A stretch of DNA of 64,000 bases from Saxidomus purpurata (taxonomy: Eukaryota; Mollusca; Bivalvia; Venerida; Veneridae): contig JAFMSR010000009.1 of NCBI GenBank assembly GCA_022818135.1, positions 21,855,159 to 21,919,158 of the forward strand, read 5' to 3'. Below are positions 1-12,447 of this stretch, in pieces. The stretch's first letter is position 1; each line of letters opens with the position of its first letter. A program made the position numbers and the translations under genes. The notes below the pieces were generated by a model that saw nothing but the letters and a program-made list of their open reading frames with translations, ran no database searches and was not told the DNA's origin.

Positions 1-8
1 AATTAAAA

Positions 9-805
9 AAACAAGAGCTGTCCCTCACAAGTGACAAATGCCCCTGAAAGAGGTGTCTCACAGTTTGTGTCCTCTCCATGTGCTCAATAATTGTGCCATG
101 TAATTCTAAAATCCTTCCATGCATGAAAGAGTTACCATGCATACAGTATTCCATTACTTTAAAACACTAAATACGACCTTGACCTTTGAGGTAGGGACGT
201 GGTTCTTGTGCACAACACATTGTTTTGATGTGCTGAACAACTGTGCCAAGTTATTTTAAAATCAATCAATGCATGACAAAGTTACAGTCCGGACACAAAT
301 GTATGCATATATATAGGATTCCATTACCTATAAACTCTTAAGTGTGACCTTGATCTTTGAGGTAGGGACGTGGCTCTTGCATGCGACATGTCGACTTGAT
401 GTGCAGAACATTTGTGCCAATTTATTTTAAATCAATAAATGCATGACAAAGTTACAGTCCGGACACAAATGTCTGCATATATACAGGACTCCATTACCTT
501 CAAACTCTAAGTGTGACCTTGACCTTTGAGGTAGGGACATGGGTCTTGCACGCAACATGTCGTCTTGATGTGCAAGACGTTTTTGCCAAGTTATTTTCAA
601 ATCCTTCAATGCATGCCAAAGTAACAGTCCATACACGAATGTGTGCATATATAGAGGATTCCATTACCTTCAAACTCTAAGTGTGACCTTGGCCTTTGAG
701 GTAGGGACGTGGGTCTTGCACGCGACACGTCGTCTTGATGTGCTTGACAATTGCGCCAAGTTATTTGAAAATCCTTCAATGCATGGCAAAGTTACAGCCC
801 GAACA
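9..805 (-). repeat. Pearl-like element, copy 1 (170 bp tandem core)
   Basis: Read on the minus strand, about four tandem units end in a unique tail finishing AGCTCTTGTT. The landmark gcatgac/gcatgcc/gcatggc falls at 271, 441, 611 and 781, an exact 170 bp period. Each unit contains a TCAAGGTCA motif (read here as TGACCTTGA). The same tail and unit occur at 21449-22357 and 43493-44561. The head found at 43493 is missing here, so this copy is truncated at its 5' side. Structure matches the bivalve 'pearl' class (tandem core between conserved flanks), which is often linked to Helitron/Helentron-like mobility; that assignment is inference. Confidence 0.85.
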
Positions 806-2810
806 TGATAAAAATAATAATGATAAATGATAGAAATATGTACATGTATCTTGATTTGTTATACAGAAAATGACGTGACAGCGCAGAAGACACATTCCGT
901 GAACAACAGATTAATGAACAAATAAGTATATTCGATATCTCAATACGGTAATACAATGCATGCATAACGATACTCTATACAACACATTACAATACACTGA
1001 TACAACACATAAACGATAAAACAACATACAGGAAAGCACGAAGGGTTAAGTGTATGCTTTCTAATGTTGATATAAAGGTCAAGTGTTTGCGTAGATGATA
1101 ACGGAATGTCGGCTAGCTATACTGTGCTAATGCGGCGATGCAGTACAGGTCTTTTATATAGATTGAATGAAACAACGGACAAAGGAATATCCCATCCGAA
1201 TATGCACCACTGGTGACTTTTTAATTATATTGCACTATTCGCCAACACGAGATTCGTCAATTTCCAGTAATGGATCGTACTCTCGAATACATTGCACTTG
1301 TACGTTTTTAATGCTTTGCTCATTACAAGTGGTAAATAGGGGAGTGGAATTTTGCCAGGAGTTGTCATGTGGAGACCCTTACTTATCTTTGCAGCGTATA
1401 CTTGATTGTTATCGATTCGTATTTTTCCGGCCGTATGCAGGTAGGCTGGGTACAAGACTATATATAGCTAGACTTACCGTTTACATTTGGAGTGAAGATC
1501 ATTTAAAAGGTGATAGGAATTGTACACTATGAATGGCGGGTTAAAATCATGACACGCCACTGGCAGCATTCACTTATCTCCTTATTTATAAGTTTATTTT
1601 ATACTAACTTTGAACAAAATAAAGTCCAACTTAGTGGAGTGTCGTGTGTCTGGTATGCAACACACTTGCCATTTTTATTTATGTTGGGGAGGATTTGGAG
1701 GGCAAATCTTAGCGTATACAGTGTCAGAGGAAATATATAGAACTGACAGAGAGCAACACAAATTAAAACAGGAACAGTATCTGACTTGACATAACTGAAG
1801 AACAAATTGACTACTACGACCGTGTATATTTTTAAAGGATATTAATTATGCAGTAAAATTGTCGTTATCTTGATTTGTCAACTCTTACCAATTAATGAAT
1901 TTAAAAAGTATGTATTATAAAATCTATCTACCCGCGGAAACTTCCTATTATTTCAAGAAATAAATGTGGTTGACGTTATAAGAATACACCTGCGGTGGAA
2001 ACAGTCGGAGCACTACTCTACTCTCAAAATTAAGTCTAGTGACTGTCTCAAAAGGCTGTTTTTCCCTGTCGTGAATCAAATATGTCCACCGATACGTATT
2101 TTACCTGACTATACATATCGAATAAGATGCACCGTACGATGAGAGCAGTATCCAAATAGCTAGTCAAAGTGAGGTGCGTATGATGTTAAGACAACACCGC
2201 AAATGTGTGTTACTTTGCAGTCATCAGTTAAGTTATATTTCCCTTCTAGTTTAAAAAAGACGCCAATCACGGTTTATACTACTCAAAAAATGTACATTGC
2301 CAAAGTGATATCAACAGAAACGGAATACAATGTACTTAAATGTTAAAGAGAGGGGCCATAATAATACTTCAGAAGCCCACGGGAACACCTACAAAAGAAT
2401 TATTCCAAAATCTACACTAGCTTTCTTTTGGTAGTCGATGTAATTACCGTACTGGCGTCCTTATTCATAAAGCCTGACATAATATGGCCCCTAAGTATAG
2501 TTCTGATTTTATAATTTTTCAGAGACATACATATATAGATTGAATCTTAATTTGTTAATAATGTGTCTGTCTGTGATGCACTTCTCGCAATTTCTCGCTG
2601 CTGTATTGTATAATGTATTGTTTTAATAATGTTTGAAGGCTTCATTGAAAATAAGATATTCGTCATAGTGTTTGATATCACATGTTGTTTACTTCATCAA
2701 TAACCTTCGTTAAGTAAAGATTTATTATTATTATTATTATTATTATGTATTATCATTGCTTAATCAGTGAACAAATATTTTACTGTCCTAGTCAAAAAAT
2801 GAGACTCCAC
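806..2810. other. Non-coding stretch, no gene seen
   Basis: AT-rich DNA with only short random reading frames. The one clear local feature is a (TTA)n microsatellite around 2724-2748. No splice-bounded exon with protein-like composition was found. Confidence 0.5.
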
Positions 2811-2814
2811 CCAC

Positions 2815-2880
2815 GACCTTCCTCACATGAAGCGGACGTTCTACCACCAAGCCATCGCAACGGGTATGTAAATCACGCTC
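2815..2880 (-). repeat. tRNA-like SINE head or tRNA pseudogene
   Basis: On the minus strand the sequence has a box-A-like TGGCTTGGTGG, GTAGAAC, and then a T-arm region reading GGTCGTGGGTGG in place of a proper GGTTCRANNCC box B. The cloverleaf cannot close, so this is a decayed tRNA-derived repeat and not a gene. The following 2881-3600 shows nothing further that can be supported. Confidence 0.35.
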
Positions 2881-3601
2881 GATGATTGCTTTTCGAATTT
2901 CAAACAGTACATTACGTTTGGCAATATTGATGAATCTCAGTTAAGATGAGATTCGAACATTCGACCTTTTGACTCGCACTACGATGTTCTTACCCCTACA
3001 CAATGTTCTTGAATACGTGTTACCGATACTGCCATACATGTATATGTAATAAGGCAGCTTTTGTGATGACGGGCTCAAACGCAACGATACCCGTTTCGAT
3101 CCCACTGTCAGACATATACTATTTGTACGAACTATGACGGGCAAAGTGTGGCTAGAACGGGTTGGTCAAGTACATCCAGTGCCATACATGTACTACCTCT
3201 CTTGTACGCTGGTCGAGTAAAGGCCCCTAGTGTAAGAAGTAAATTGATGTTTTTTTGTTGTTTTCGCATTCAAGGAAGTCCTATGTATATCACTGACCGC
3301 ATTCTGTATTCTGCAAGTGAAGTCGGTTTATAAAACACGATAACTATCTCATTTGTCGAAATTCATTATTAAACAAGAACTATCAATAAAAGTAATGGAC
3401 ACCCCTACGTGTATAACAAGTAGGATAAAGGTAGCCAAATGGAAGCCAAATGAAGTGCTATGGCTCGTGATATTTCAACTTTCGTATCAATGGCTGCAAT
3501 TATTATATCAAGTTTAAACAACTTCGTGCAAATAGGTTCCTAACATGTAGCATCGTCTGAGCAATCTTTATGACATGCTTCTTTGTGCCTGCTGTCGTTT
3601 T

Positions 3602-4230
3602 TCATGGCCATGTCCCTGTAATCTCTCTGCATCTCAATCTCAGCATAAACAAGTTCAGCACAGCGTGCTCAAAACCGGTACATATCTGTGAGCTATACAA
3701 GCTATCGATTACATTCTCATCGTCCAGGATTTCCATTATGTCCGGGAAGGGTTGATCGAGTTTGCCCTCGTCGTTCAGTTTTATGCAAAAGTGATCGCGC
3801 TGCGACAAGTTATCATACTTGCAGCCGGCTCACAGCAAACGTGCCATCTTCTCCAATTTGTTTATTGTATCTGCAGCGAAATCTCTATGCCTAATATGCA
3901 GACAGCTTTGCGCTGGGCTATCTCTGCATATTTTACCTCCGCCGCCTTCTTCGACTCCATGATTTTGGTTATGCGTACACTTATACGTACACAATACACC
4001 AATTTAATTCTAAGCCGCTGCGATGCTTGTACGGTGGCCAGGTTACAGTATTTCAATGTCGGGACGTTAATTATAAATGACTCGACAATTTGTAATGCTT
4101 TTATAATGTCTCGAAAAAACATTTCAATACATACTGTGTAATCCCTCTTCATAATTTTGGCCCAACTGTTTGATAAGTAATTACTGCGCCATCTTTGATT
4201 GCCTACTTGAAATTTACTTAAGCGTCTCAA
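3602..4230 (-). pseudogene. Coding-like relic, unrecognised
   Basis: This block is richer in GC than its neighbours and has two overlapping minus-strand open frames (4230-3862 and 3808-3602) with balanced, charged amino-acid content, for example MESKKAAEVKYAEIAQRKA and the acidic FPDIMEILDDENVIDS. Reading through 3862-3808 requires frame changes, and the intervening DNA is protein-like in a different frame. That pattern suits a decayed exon or retro-copy. A YY1-like AAGATGGCGC lies on the same strand near 4188-4197. I do not recognise a family; an entirely chance reading frame is possible. Confidence 0.2.
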
Positions 4231-4291
4231 TTGAAAATAATACTTACTTCAGATCTACTTAAGGGACAATTTTATACTCAAGTGGAATAAG

Positions 4292-4372
4292 TTGCGCAAT
4301 CATTGACGTCATAGGAATTAAGTTGCGCAATAATTGACGTCATAGGGATTAGTTGAGCAATCAATTACGTCA
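4292..4372. promoter_or_regulatory. Triplicated composite C/EBP + CRE site
   Basis: Three tandem ~31 bp units each pair a C/EBP-type palindrome with a CRE. Unit 1: TTGCGCAAT at 4292-4300 and TGACGTCA at 4304-4311. Unit 2: TTGCGCAAT at 4323-4331 and TGACGTCA at 4335-4342. Unit 3 is degraded: TTGAGCAAT at 4353-4361 and TTACGTCA at 4365-4372. Both full motifs match well-known bZIP consensus sites, and the spacing between them is fixed. The cluster lies 1.3 kb upstream of the NACHT exon and about 100 bp from a minus-strand YY1-like site; which gene, if any, it serves is unknown. Confidence 0.55.
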
Positions 4373-4380
4373 TAATCCTT

Positions 4381-4424
4381 GCTCTCCCGCTCCTGCTCCC
4401 GCTCCCGCTCCTGCTCATGCTCAA
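4381..4424. repeat. GCTCCC/GCTCCTG minisatellite
   Basis: About seven imperfect hexamers of the form GCTCCY directly follow the C/EBP-CRE units. It is a pyrimidine-rich strand-asymmetric patch in an AT-rich setting. Confidence 0.7.
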
Positions 4425-5633
4425 AAACAGTTTCGACACCATAAACATACTACTGTTGTATACATGTAATTTGGTAGCGTATAATTTCAAATTAACAGAT
4501 AAAATTCAAAAGAATTTATACTTGCAATTTGACTATTAGTTCTAAACAAGAGGTGTTTGTAAAACATGTATGCCCCCTTTGGTGCAATCAGTTAATGCTG
4601 AAAAAAGTTGAACTATCAAGGAACCCGTTTTTAAAGTAAAAGTAACTGTGAAGAAACAAATCGTTTAGGCCTTAACAAAATACAACGTTTGGCCTTTAAA
4701 ACAAAAGGAAATGAACTGTTGACCTTCAGAATTAAACCGAAGCAAAAATTAAATTTGGCCTTTCTGATAGTTTCTATTTTCATTCCTCTCATGGCGTGAA
4801 TAGGCCACCATACTTTTTTACACAGAGGCGTAAAGTAATGCCAACGTGAAATTTCGAGCTGTAGTACTGTTCGGGCTAAATATGGAACGAGGCCTGTATG
4901 TGTATGGTACTCAAGTCTCAAAATACAAGTTGTCAACTGTATGTTAGCGTATGATATTTACATATTTTTATGTTAGTTTCACTCACACTCATTTTTCTCA
5001 CAGGGATTTGAAAATATAGTTGCAAGTTACACAAGATGGTACTTAATTATATTTCGTCAGTATTAACGTTAAGGAAGAATTATGTAGATATAATGCACGC
5101 TACAAAAAACACCTTAATAATCCTTTTAAAAACATTACTTTACAGCACGGAATATATACTTCCGTGTTTACCACTAAGAGTCTGTTAACTTTTACGCAAA
5201 ACAATGCATAGATTATACAGTATTAAGATAAACGGAAGTTCCAAAAGAGCATCACATACTTTTATAATTATAGAACGTAACATTGACAAAAATATTTATC
5301 CTGTTTTCGACACAATTTATCCGATGGTTATTTCAAGTATTATCTGATTTCGTGATTGTAATGAGCTAATTATAGAATAATAAACACGTTGACAGCTGTC
5401 AGACAGTGTTCGTCTGCTGCAAGTTGTGAATCTCCGACTATTAGAATGATCAAATGTCTTTATATTCATTATTCATTGGTAAGAATTTTTTTCGAGACTG
5501 TTTTTTATTTAAAGAACGTACATTTACTACTCATATGTGTCGTATTGTTGAAATAACTCGCAAGCAGTAATGACTTTTGTGTTCTGTACATTATAATATC
5601 ACAAACTGATCAATTGGGTTTTTTTAATTGCAG
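4425..5633. other. Presumed intron or upstream DNA of the NACHT gene
   Basis: No credible exon is seen. The stretch ends in a good 3' splice site at 5619-5633, a T-rich tract followed by TTGCAG, so at least one upstream exon of the NACHT gene must exist. I could not identify it here. Confidence 0.5.
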
Positions 5634-7723
5634 ATCTTCGAGACAATTTGATATCTTTCTATAGAGACCAGCATGGTACGATTTCAGTGTCACCTTTAAT
5701 AGAAGAAGAGACATCCGTTCTTGAATTGTATGTGATGCCTGAAATTTATTCTGTAAACGTACAGAGGACAGAAGCTGGTGTGAAAGAAGTAAAAACACCA
5801 GTTACACCAATTGGGAATGTATTCTATAAAGTAAACAAAAGCTGTCGTAAAATATATTTGACAGCAGATGCTGGACTTGGAAAGACTGCGTTTAGCAAGC
5901 GACTTGCTTTAACATGGTGTCACGCCAAAGAGCCGCACACAGAGGAAGGACAGTTTTTCTCACAGGAAGAAGTCCAAGCCATGCATGAATTTCGTTTCGT
6001 GTTCTTGCTGTTTTTACGTGATAGTTCAAATGAATGTGACATTGTTGACCTTATATGGACACAAGTTGTGTCACAACTTCCGCCTCTGTATACACGTAAA
6101 CATCTGGAAAATATCCTGTTTAAGGAAAGATGTCTAGTAATATTAGATGGTCTTGACGAATGGTGCCACCCATCTAATTCGTGCAGGCAAAAAACGAGTT
6201 TCATTCCACACCGAAAAGCTTGGGAACAAACTGCAGTCTTGACAACTACTAGACCATGGAAACTGAGCGTGAGTGGTCTGCATTCAAGTTTGATCGACCA
6301 GAAACTTGAACTTATGGGACTCAACCAGAATTCGGCAAACGCTCTTAAAAAATCAGTGATTTCTCATTTGTGCGCTGACAAAAATGAATATGAAGTACAA
6401 CAGGATGTAGAAGAGTTTACAAGAACTTTACAGGAAAAACAAATATCGGATTTGGAAACTATTCCGCTTCTTTTAACGTACCTGCTTTTCTTGTGGTGCA
6501 ACAGAATAAAACTAGGACACTCTCAGTGTGATTTATACAGTCAGATTACAGAACTTTTGCTTTCAAGAACCGTGCAAAACTATCAGAAGTTATCACCAAA
6601 AGTTGATCTCCACCAAGATGATATCCCGCAATGTTTGAGCCAGCAAACACATTGCACAGAATTCTACTCACTTCTAAAAGACTTGGGACAATTAGCATAT
6701 CAAACATTATTCAAGGAAACAAAAATAGAATACACGCTGGTATTTGACAATTCCGTAGCCGAACTATGCCTTAACAAAGAGTGTTTAACTTTCTGCCTAA
6801 AAGCGGGAATTATAACACAAAGTAAAGTTCCAGGAACACTGTTAAAACAGAAATCAAAAGTGTCATTTGCACACAAAACAGTGCAGGAATATTTCGCAGC
6901 ATTATACATTCGCTCCACACCTGATCAAACCTCAGTGCCAGAAACAGTGCTATCAAAATGTACATGTGTCAAAGACATTCTAGAAATTTCGAAAATTCTC
7001 ATATTTCTGAGTGGTTTTAATGTGAATGTGTCATCTTTGATTTCAAGCGAGCTGATGAAAATTATAAATCAGGATGAAATAACACGTGAATATAGAAGCA
7101 GTCTTGGTAGGAGCGAGCCTCTTTTAAAACAATTCCAGGACATGTGCATTTTATGTTGTAAGGAACTACCGCACGATACGGAAGTCAGTTTTTGTTTACA
7201 AGACGTGTTTATTGATAAAAGCTGTCAACAAGAACAATACCGTGAAAATCTCAAACAATTGACATCGAGAAATAAACAGAATATTAGATCACTTTCTATT
7301 GACATTAGTATCTCGTCACGTGCACCATACAGCAGTGCGCAGAAAGTTATTGAATATTTCGCACTCAGTGACCTTGAAAACATCGAGAAAATAGTCTACA
7401 TTGGAGAATATAGTGACCGCGATATTTTACCTCTGTTGAAATGGTCAGTTCAAAGTTTATCTTTATGGTGTAGTGGAAATTCTTGGTCTGATTTACTGTA
7501 TGAGAAAGTGACAAGTTTACAGAATTTAGAAGCCATAGATATCAGCTGGTTTAAAATGCGCCGCGAACAGTTCGCATTGTTGTATAATTATGTATCACAT
7601 AGACATTGCATACGCAAAATTGTGCTGTCGTTTTTAAGATGTTATAATCAAGGGCGGGATTCCTGTACTGGGGTTAAGGACGATAGCGCTGAACAGTATA
7701 CCTGTGTCAGAATTGAACGCTAG
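5634..7723 (+). CDS. NLR-type NACHT NTPase exon (partial gene)
   Basis: This exon encodes the NTPase core of an NLR-like protein, a class of cytosolic, nucleotide-dependent oligomerising receptors or signalling ATPases that is expanded in bivalves. It opens after the acceptor at 5633 in the second position of a codon and stays open for about 695 residues. Visible motifs: an N-terminal linker LISFYRDQHGTISVSPLIEE; Walker A TADAGLGKTAF (5861-5893), with Ala in place of the first P-loop Gly; Walker B CLVILDGLDEW (6131-6163); and a winged-helix motif FAHKTVQEYFAALYI (6865-6909). The part after about 7200 is leucine-rich and suits decayed LRRs. No ATG start is assigned: the effector domain (Death, CARD, TIR or other) must lie on unseen upstream exons. 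The stop at 7721 comes abruptly in the LRR region, so this may be a pseudogene or a short isoform. Confidence 0.85.
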
Positions 7724-8039
7724 AGGAGTGTAATCTACATGAGTTATCTAACCCAGATCTTGTGTTGCGCTTTATAAATTGTGTTTCAACGAAAGTAAAG
7801 TAAATATATTTTGGTGCGAGAATCTAAAATCTTCTGCCGCCATTGAAACAATACGGCAAACATTACCTTTGTTAGTGCACGTGGAAAGCGTGTGGTTGTG
7901 GAACACCAACATTGGTAACATAAAACTATGCACGTCTGAGATCATGGTAAATATTGAATGGGTTCATTTGTTGGTAGCTAAAACAACTTCAGTGTACCCG
8001 GTTAATATGCTTGACAGAACGGGTACGCTTACTCCATAG
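7724..8039 (+). pseudogene. Out-of-frame LRR-like continuation of the NACHT exon
   Basis: After the stop at 7721-7723, protein-like sequence goes on in other frames: HELSNPDLVLRFINCVSTKV from about 7739, then after a one-base shift near 7800 VNIFWCENLKSSAAIETI and LPLLVHVESVWLWNTNI to about 7970. The leucine/asparagine spacing resembles divergent NLR leucine-rich repeats. At least two frame breaks separate it from the main exon, so the C-terminus appears degraded. An unrecognised small intron is the alternative. Confidence 0.45.
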
Positions 8040-8700
8040 GGAAATCGTACCAATAATCGTACCAATAATCGTGTCAGAAGTCTGACACGCTCGCATGCCA
8101 GTATTTCATGAGAAATAAGTGAAAACAATAAATAATTTTATTAATCAGACTATAATCTTTTAATCTGCCAAATATGAAAATCAAATTTTATCTATTTAAC
8201 GTAAAGCATAGCGAACGTTTCGAGCAGGTCAGAATTTTCATCAATTGACCGCCATGTCTCTTCTTTAAAGAAATATTAACAACGATTATTTCCACATTAT
8301 ATATCAGATGCAGGAAATAAATGAATAAATAAATGGACGCAACACAAAGCTGGTAAACTAACCGCATATTTTCTATTAAGAGGACAAGAAAATCGGCAAC
8401 ACGGATGGGTGAACAGCAAACACGTTATGTTTTTTTTTAACTTTCAATTTACCTACATAAAACTGTAAGTGAAGACAAGCAAAACAAAACTGATTAAGGG
8501 ACGAATTAAATCATGGGCCCAGATAATGCTATGAACAAAGTCATGTCTCTTGAACAAAATTCAAAATTTCAAAATTCAAAATTCACTTTCTCTCAATATC
8601 CTCTGTCGTTGAACTAAATATAAAATAAATTTGTTGAAAGGTTTTTAAGCTATATTTCCTGCAAACATAATTTCGCATGATAAAGGGAGATCATACAAAT
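8040..8700. other. Non-coding stretch, nothing identified
   Basis: AT-rich; begins with a duplicated gtaccaataatcgt near 8048-8072 and otherwise shows no gene or clear repeat. Confidence 0.5.
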
Positions 8701-8704
8701 GGGA

Positions 8705-9135
8705 CAATGTAGAGTTAATGTTATGATTTTTGTGACTTCTCTTACTCGCAATGAACACTTATAATGTGTGAAGTATCAATTCGATCCCTTCCATACTCTA
8801 CTAGTTATGCTACGGAAAATCTATGACGGACGGACGGACGGGAGATAATAAAATGGGGTCAGCTAGAGTTATTGTTCCTTGTAACTGCATTCACAACCAT
8901 TACTTCTATCATTATGTGAAGCATCAATCATTTTCAAGTTATTCTTCGAACAATGGTTCAGTTAGAATTATTGTTCCTTGTATACTAACTGCACTCACTC
9001 CCAATTACCATTATCATTGTGTAACGCATCAACTCGATCCTTTCAATGCTTTTCACGTACTGCTCCGGACAGACTTGGACGGTCGGACAGACACAGTGGT
9101 GACAATATGCTCTTCCCTGTGGGGAGTATAAAACG
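8705..9135 (+). repeat. Dispersed repeat with GGAC tract and terminal hairpin
   Basis: Three loosely repeated ~95-150 bp units start TAGAGTTAATGTT, TAGAGTTATTGTTCCTTG and TTAGAATTATTGTTCCTTG. GGAC-rich tracts lie at 8825-8842 and 9066-9090, and the element closes with TTCCCTGTGGGGAGTATAA. The layout of GGAC tract, C-run, G-run and TATAA recurs at 34085-34372 and, with CATAA, at 20525-20735, so these look like ends of related bivalve elements. Confidence 0.55.
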
Positions 9136-9840
9136 ACCAATCGGTATAAGTTTGTCTTTGTCACATTCTGCATATACACACAGGCAAACCAATCAATTAC
9201 AGAAAAATGTGGTTATATTGTGATATTTTTGGCCTGGGGACTGAAAGTCCCCTAGGCCTAAGTTAGCATACCACATTTCAAACACTGCAAGAAATTTAAC
9301 TGCGCTATGTGCGAATAACAACTGTAAACATGCGCTATGCGAAAGTAGTGCAAGACAGACCAGATCAATCTTCTGTTTGAATGTCGCATATGATAAGAAC
9401 ATATTACAAATAAAAAGAGTACATACAACTTCAAACGATCGCAGGAAGGTATATAACTTACGGGCTGCATTACACATTTTTTTCTGTTTTAGGAATTAAT
9501 GCGTTGTTAGCTGATTACGGAAGATAATCATATGCATATCACGGAAAAGTACGGATATTTACGGAAATTTACTAATATAAGAGTTTGTAGTTTGATTTTC
9601 AAATTTCCGATGTTATTTCATTGACAACTTTGTTATTTACGAACGATTACATATATATTTAACTAAAAATAAATTTCTCAAAAAAAAAAAAGATATAATT
9701 TACATACATTCCCGAGAAGGAACTTACGTGATCAAAATCACCCGCCATTTATCGAGGACGCTGCATGTCAAGGCCCAGTGAACGGTTTCACCGAACTACA
9801 AGGTAACCCAGAATCATTTTTGGTTTTCTCTGTTATACAC
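9136..9840. other. Non-coding stretch, nothing identified
   Basis: Contains an A-run near 9679-9691 and AT-rich DNA; no exon or structured repeat could be supported. Confidence 0.5.
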
Positions 9841-10085
9841 TTGATTTGATTTGAAGCAAATTTTATAAAGGTCCGTCCATAAGAGCAAATATGTTAGCTT
9901 GTATTTGTGGATGAGACCTCGGCATGTCTCCCATCATGCCTATACCTATCAACAGTGTTTTTCTATTTCCGAATTAGGAGAGATTTACCTGACTGCAATT
10001 TCCAGCCAGTATAGCCAAAGGTTGAATTTGATTGGTTGCCAAAGAGTAGGTCAATCTCAAACCAATGAGATCTAAGTGTGATTGA
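9841..10085 (+). repeat. Dispersed ~250 bp repeat, copy 1
   Basis: Begins TTGATTTGATTTGAAGCAAA and includes AAGGTCCGTCCAT, GGCATGTCTCCCATCATGCC, GCAATTTCCAGC and GATTGGTTGCCAAA. The same order of blocks occurs inverted at 24228-24495 and, inverted and shortened, at 29970-30140. No coding capacity or obvious terminal repeats are seen, so its mobile class is unassigned. Confidence 0.7.
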
Positions 10086-12447
10086 CTTAGTTTGTATGTC
10101 TGGATCGTGGTAGCCTCTCTGTTATACACATTGTACAGTACTGTATTTATATTTCATTGCTGGTATTGCTTTGTTTATTTCTGTTTCAAGGTATTGTCCT
10201 TGGTACACAATAATTTTCGATCCACATCATCAGATCATATCGCTTGAAGTTGTACAAAGCGCAGATCGAATTATTTTTATTGGCTTAAACAATTTATAAT
10301 GTTGACTATGTGATTATTTTTCATTTAACGTACGTTTTATAATAAAACAAACTTCCCTGCCACCCATATATTTGTGAATCATGCATTCAAAAATACAGAA
10401 AAGTTTCTTTTATGAGACTAACTTTCGGTCCAGTACAAAGTTGTCTTATAATTGGTTCGGTCTTATTAGCAAATCCTTTTGACTACTAAATGGGGCATTT
10501 GTTTCTAAAATGTCTCGTAATATTTATGGTGGTCTTTATATCGGGCTGTCTTAATAGTGGATCTGTACTGTATGTATTTATACAAATTCCGCCGTTGTAA
10601 CGCCAGTAACTGTGAATAAATCTTATTTGCAGATCACATACTGTCTCATTGTATAAATGTTCAAAAAGCTATACTATTTTAGTACGTTTGAATGCCTCTT
10701 AAATACCATTTTCATACATCTTGCGATTTATTTCTTTCCTCATTTGACTACTAATACATTCGTGTGCCTCAGTAATTATTAATAGTCTCATAACGGCGGT
10801 TTCGTGTCTGATTACACTTAATAGGCTGGGTAGTTCAAAAGACGAATGGCAACTATTATTCCCAAATATAAAACATTAAGAATACCGTAAAACAATAATT
10901 GATCATATGACGAAAAAGCTTTAACTGACTGACACCATCTTGATAAAAATATTAGGGTCCGTTTCTTCTTGAATATTTATTTACATTTTAGAAGTATGTA
11001 TGACTTGTACTCCAAAAGGCTATTTGAAACAGGATGTTGTTTCTCGAATGCAGTGTTAAAATGTATTAAATATGATGTTATGAATAGTTCATGTGTGAAT
11101 TTTAACGAGTTTTTTTCAAACCATGTTTATTTTTATACGTTTGTACTTGTAATACACTTTTGCTGGTACATTTAATACATGTACTTAATATGTAAACAAC
11201 CGGCGACCTTGATCACGACACTATGCAATGTACAGGCAAACTCTGTACGTGGCGTTCAATTTTAACCTGAAACAGAAAATGAAACATTTTTTACAAAACC
11301 GTTTAAACGTTTTAATAATAGATCTTAAGGGGGCTCACTGCCGAGGTTGATGAATTTACGATCCTTCTTTTTAGTTACCTTCTTAACAACAACATATTTA
11401 CGTTTACTAAAAAAATGAATACCTGCCTTTTTAAATAAAAAATGTATAACTATGGGGTTCATTACATTTCCATTGTAAATACATGTACCATTGTCATACT
11501 TTGCACATTGTTCAGACAAACTAGATGGGCGAATTACACTCAGCTCTGGCCACCTTTTAAGAAGCCATAGAACAATTTCACACTGAAAGGATTGTCCACT
11601 TATCTATTTCCCAGGGCTTCTGCATACTTAGATGTTGATGTTATAGTTTCAGCACGAGTGTAGCCAAAACCAATCTTTGCTATCTCCTTGAAATGAGCAT
11701 AAAGTTTTGCATCTTCCTCTAAATTTTACACTGACTCTTGTCCAGACTTAACAGCATCAACTGAAACTCTGTTGTCAACTCTATCACGTAAGGTTGTAGT
11801 TAAAATACTATACAATTTAGCAGCAATTTAAACTGACATCCAGCTGCTTGATTTTGTATGCATGTGTCATGCTGGTGGGGTAATACTGACATTAGGAAGT
11901 AGACTGAAGCTAAACACCAAACCAAATAAAACATGTAATAAGGGACTGTACTTATCATAACACACATATTAGTATGGTAGTGGTTTTTACTTGACAGAAT
12001 GTAGTCATGTTGTAAGTCAGCACTGATGCAAACGGGCCAGAATATTATTTTCATTTTCATAAATCATAGACTGGTTATTTAATTGAATAGACAGTTAGTG
12101 AATTTTGTACAATAATTTTACCTTGATGGGCACCATACTGCTCATTTTCTTTGCGAGTGCAAAACAGTGTTTGTTTACAGCAGAAGTGGGGTTTTATATC
12201 GCGTCATAGCTTCGTTATAACGCAAACCGGAAACTAGCTCTGGAGCAGTTTACGATCGGGGAAGGCACACCCGACGATTCTATAGAGTACGTTAGTGCCA
12301 TAGTGACCAGCGCATGAATGAGGTAAGTAATCACTTCCAGTGATAGCTTTTGTTGGTTTGAAATATGTTTTGCTCATGCAAAAGAAAAGGATATAACTAC
12401 ACCCGTGTTACAAATGTTAAACTTGATAGCAGTACATACAGAATATT
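10086..12447. other. Non-coding stretch with an old internal duplication
   Basis: The block around 10680-10890 resembles 12760-12960: both share TGCCTCT-AAATACC, AATAGGC, AAAAGACGAATGGCAAC or its variant, and ATAAAACATT. Identity is well below that of recent copies. A perfect donor-like GAG|GTAAGT at 12320-12328 follows an ATG at 12314 but nothing else supports a gene. Confidence 0.35.

Noticed and set aside
12314..12328. First exon ATG AAT GAG followed by GTAAGT
   Set aside because: A nine-base exon with a perfect donor can occur by chance; no partner exon found.
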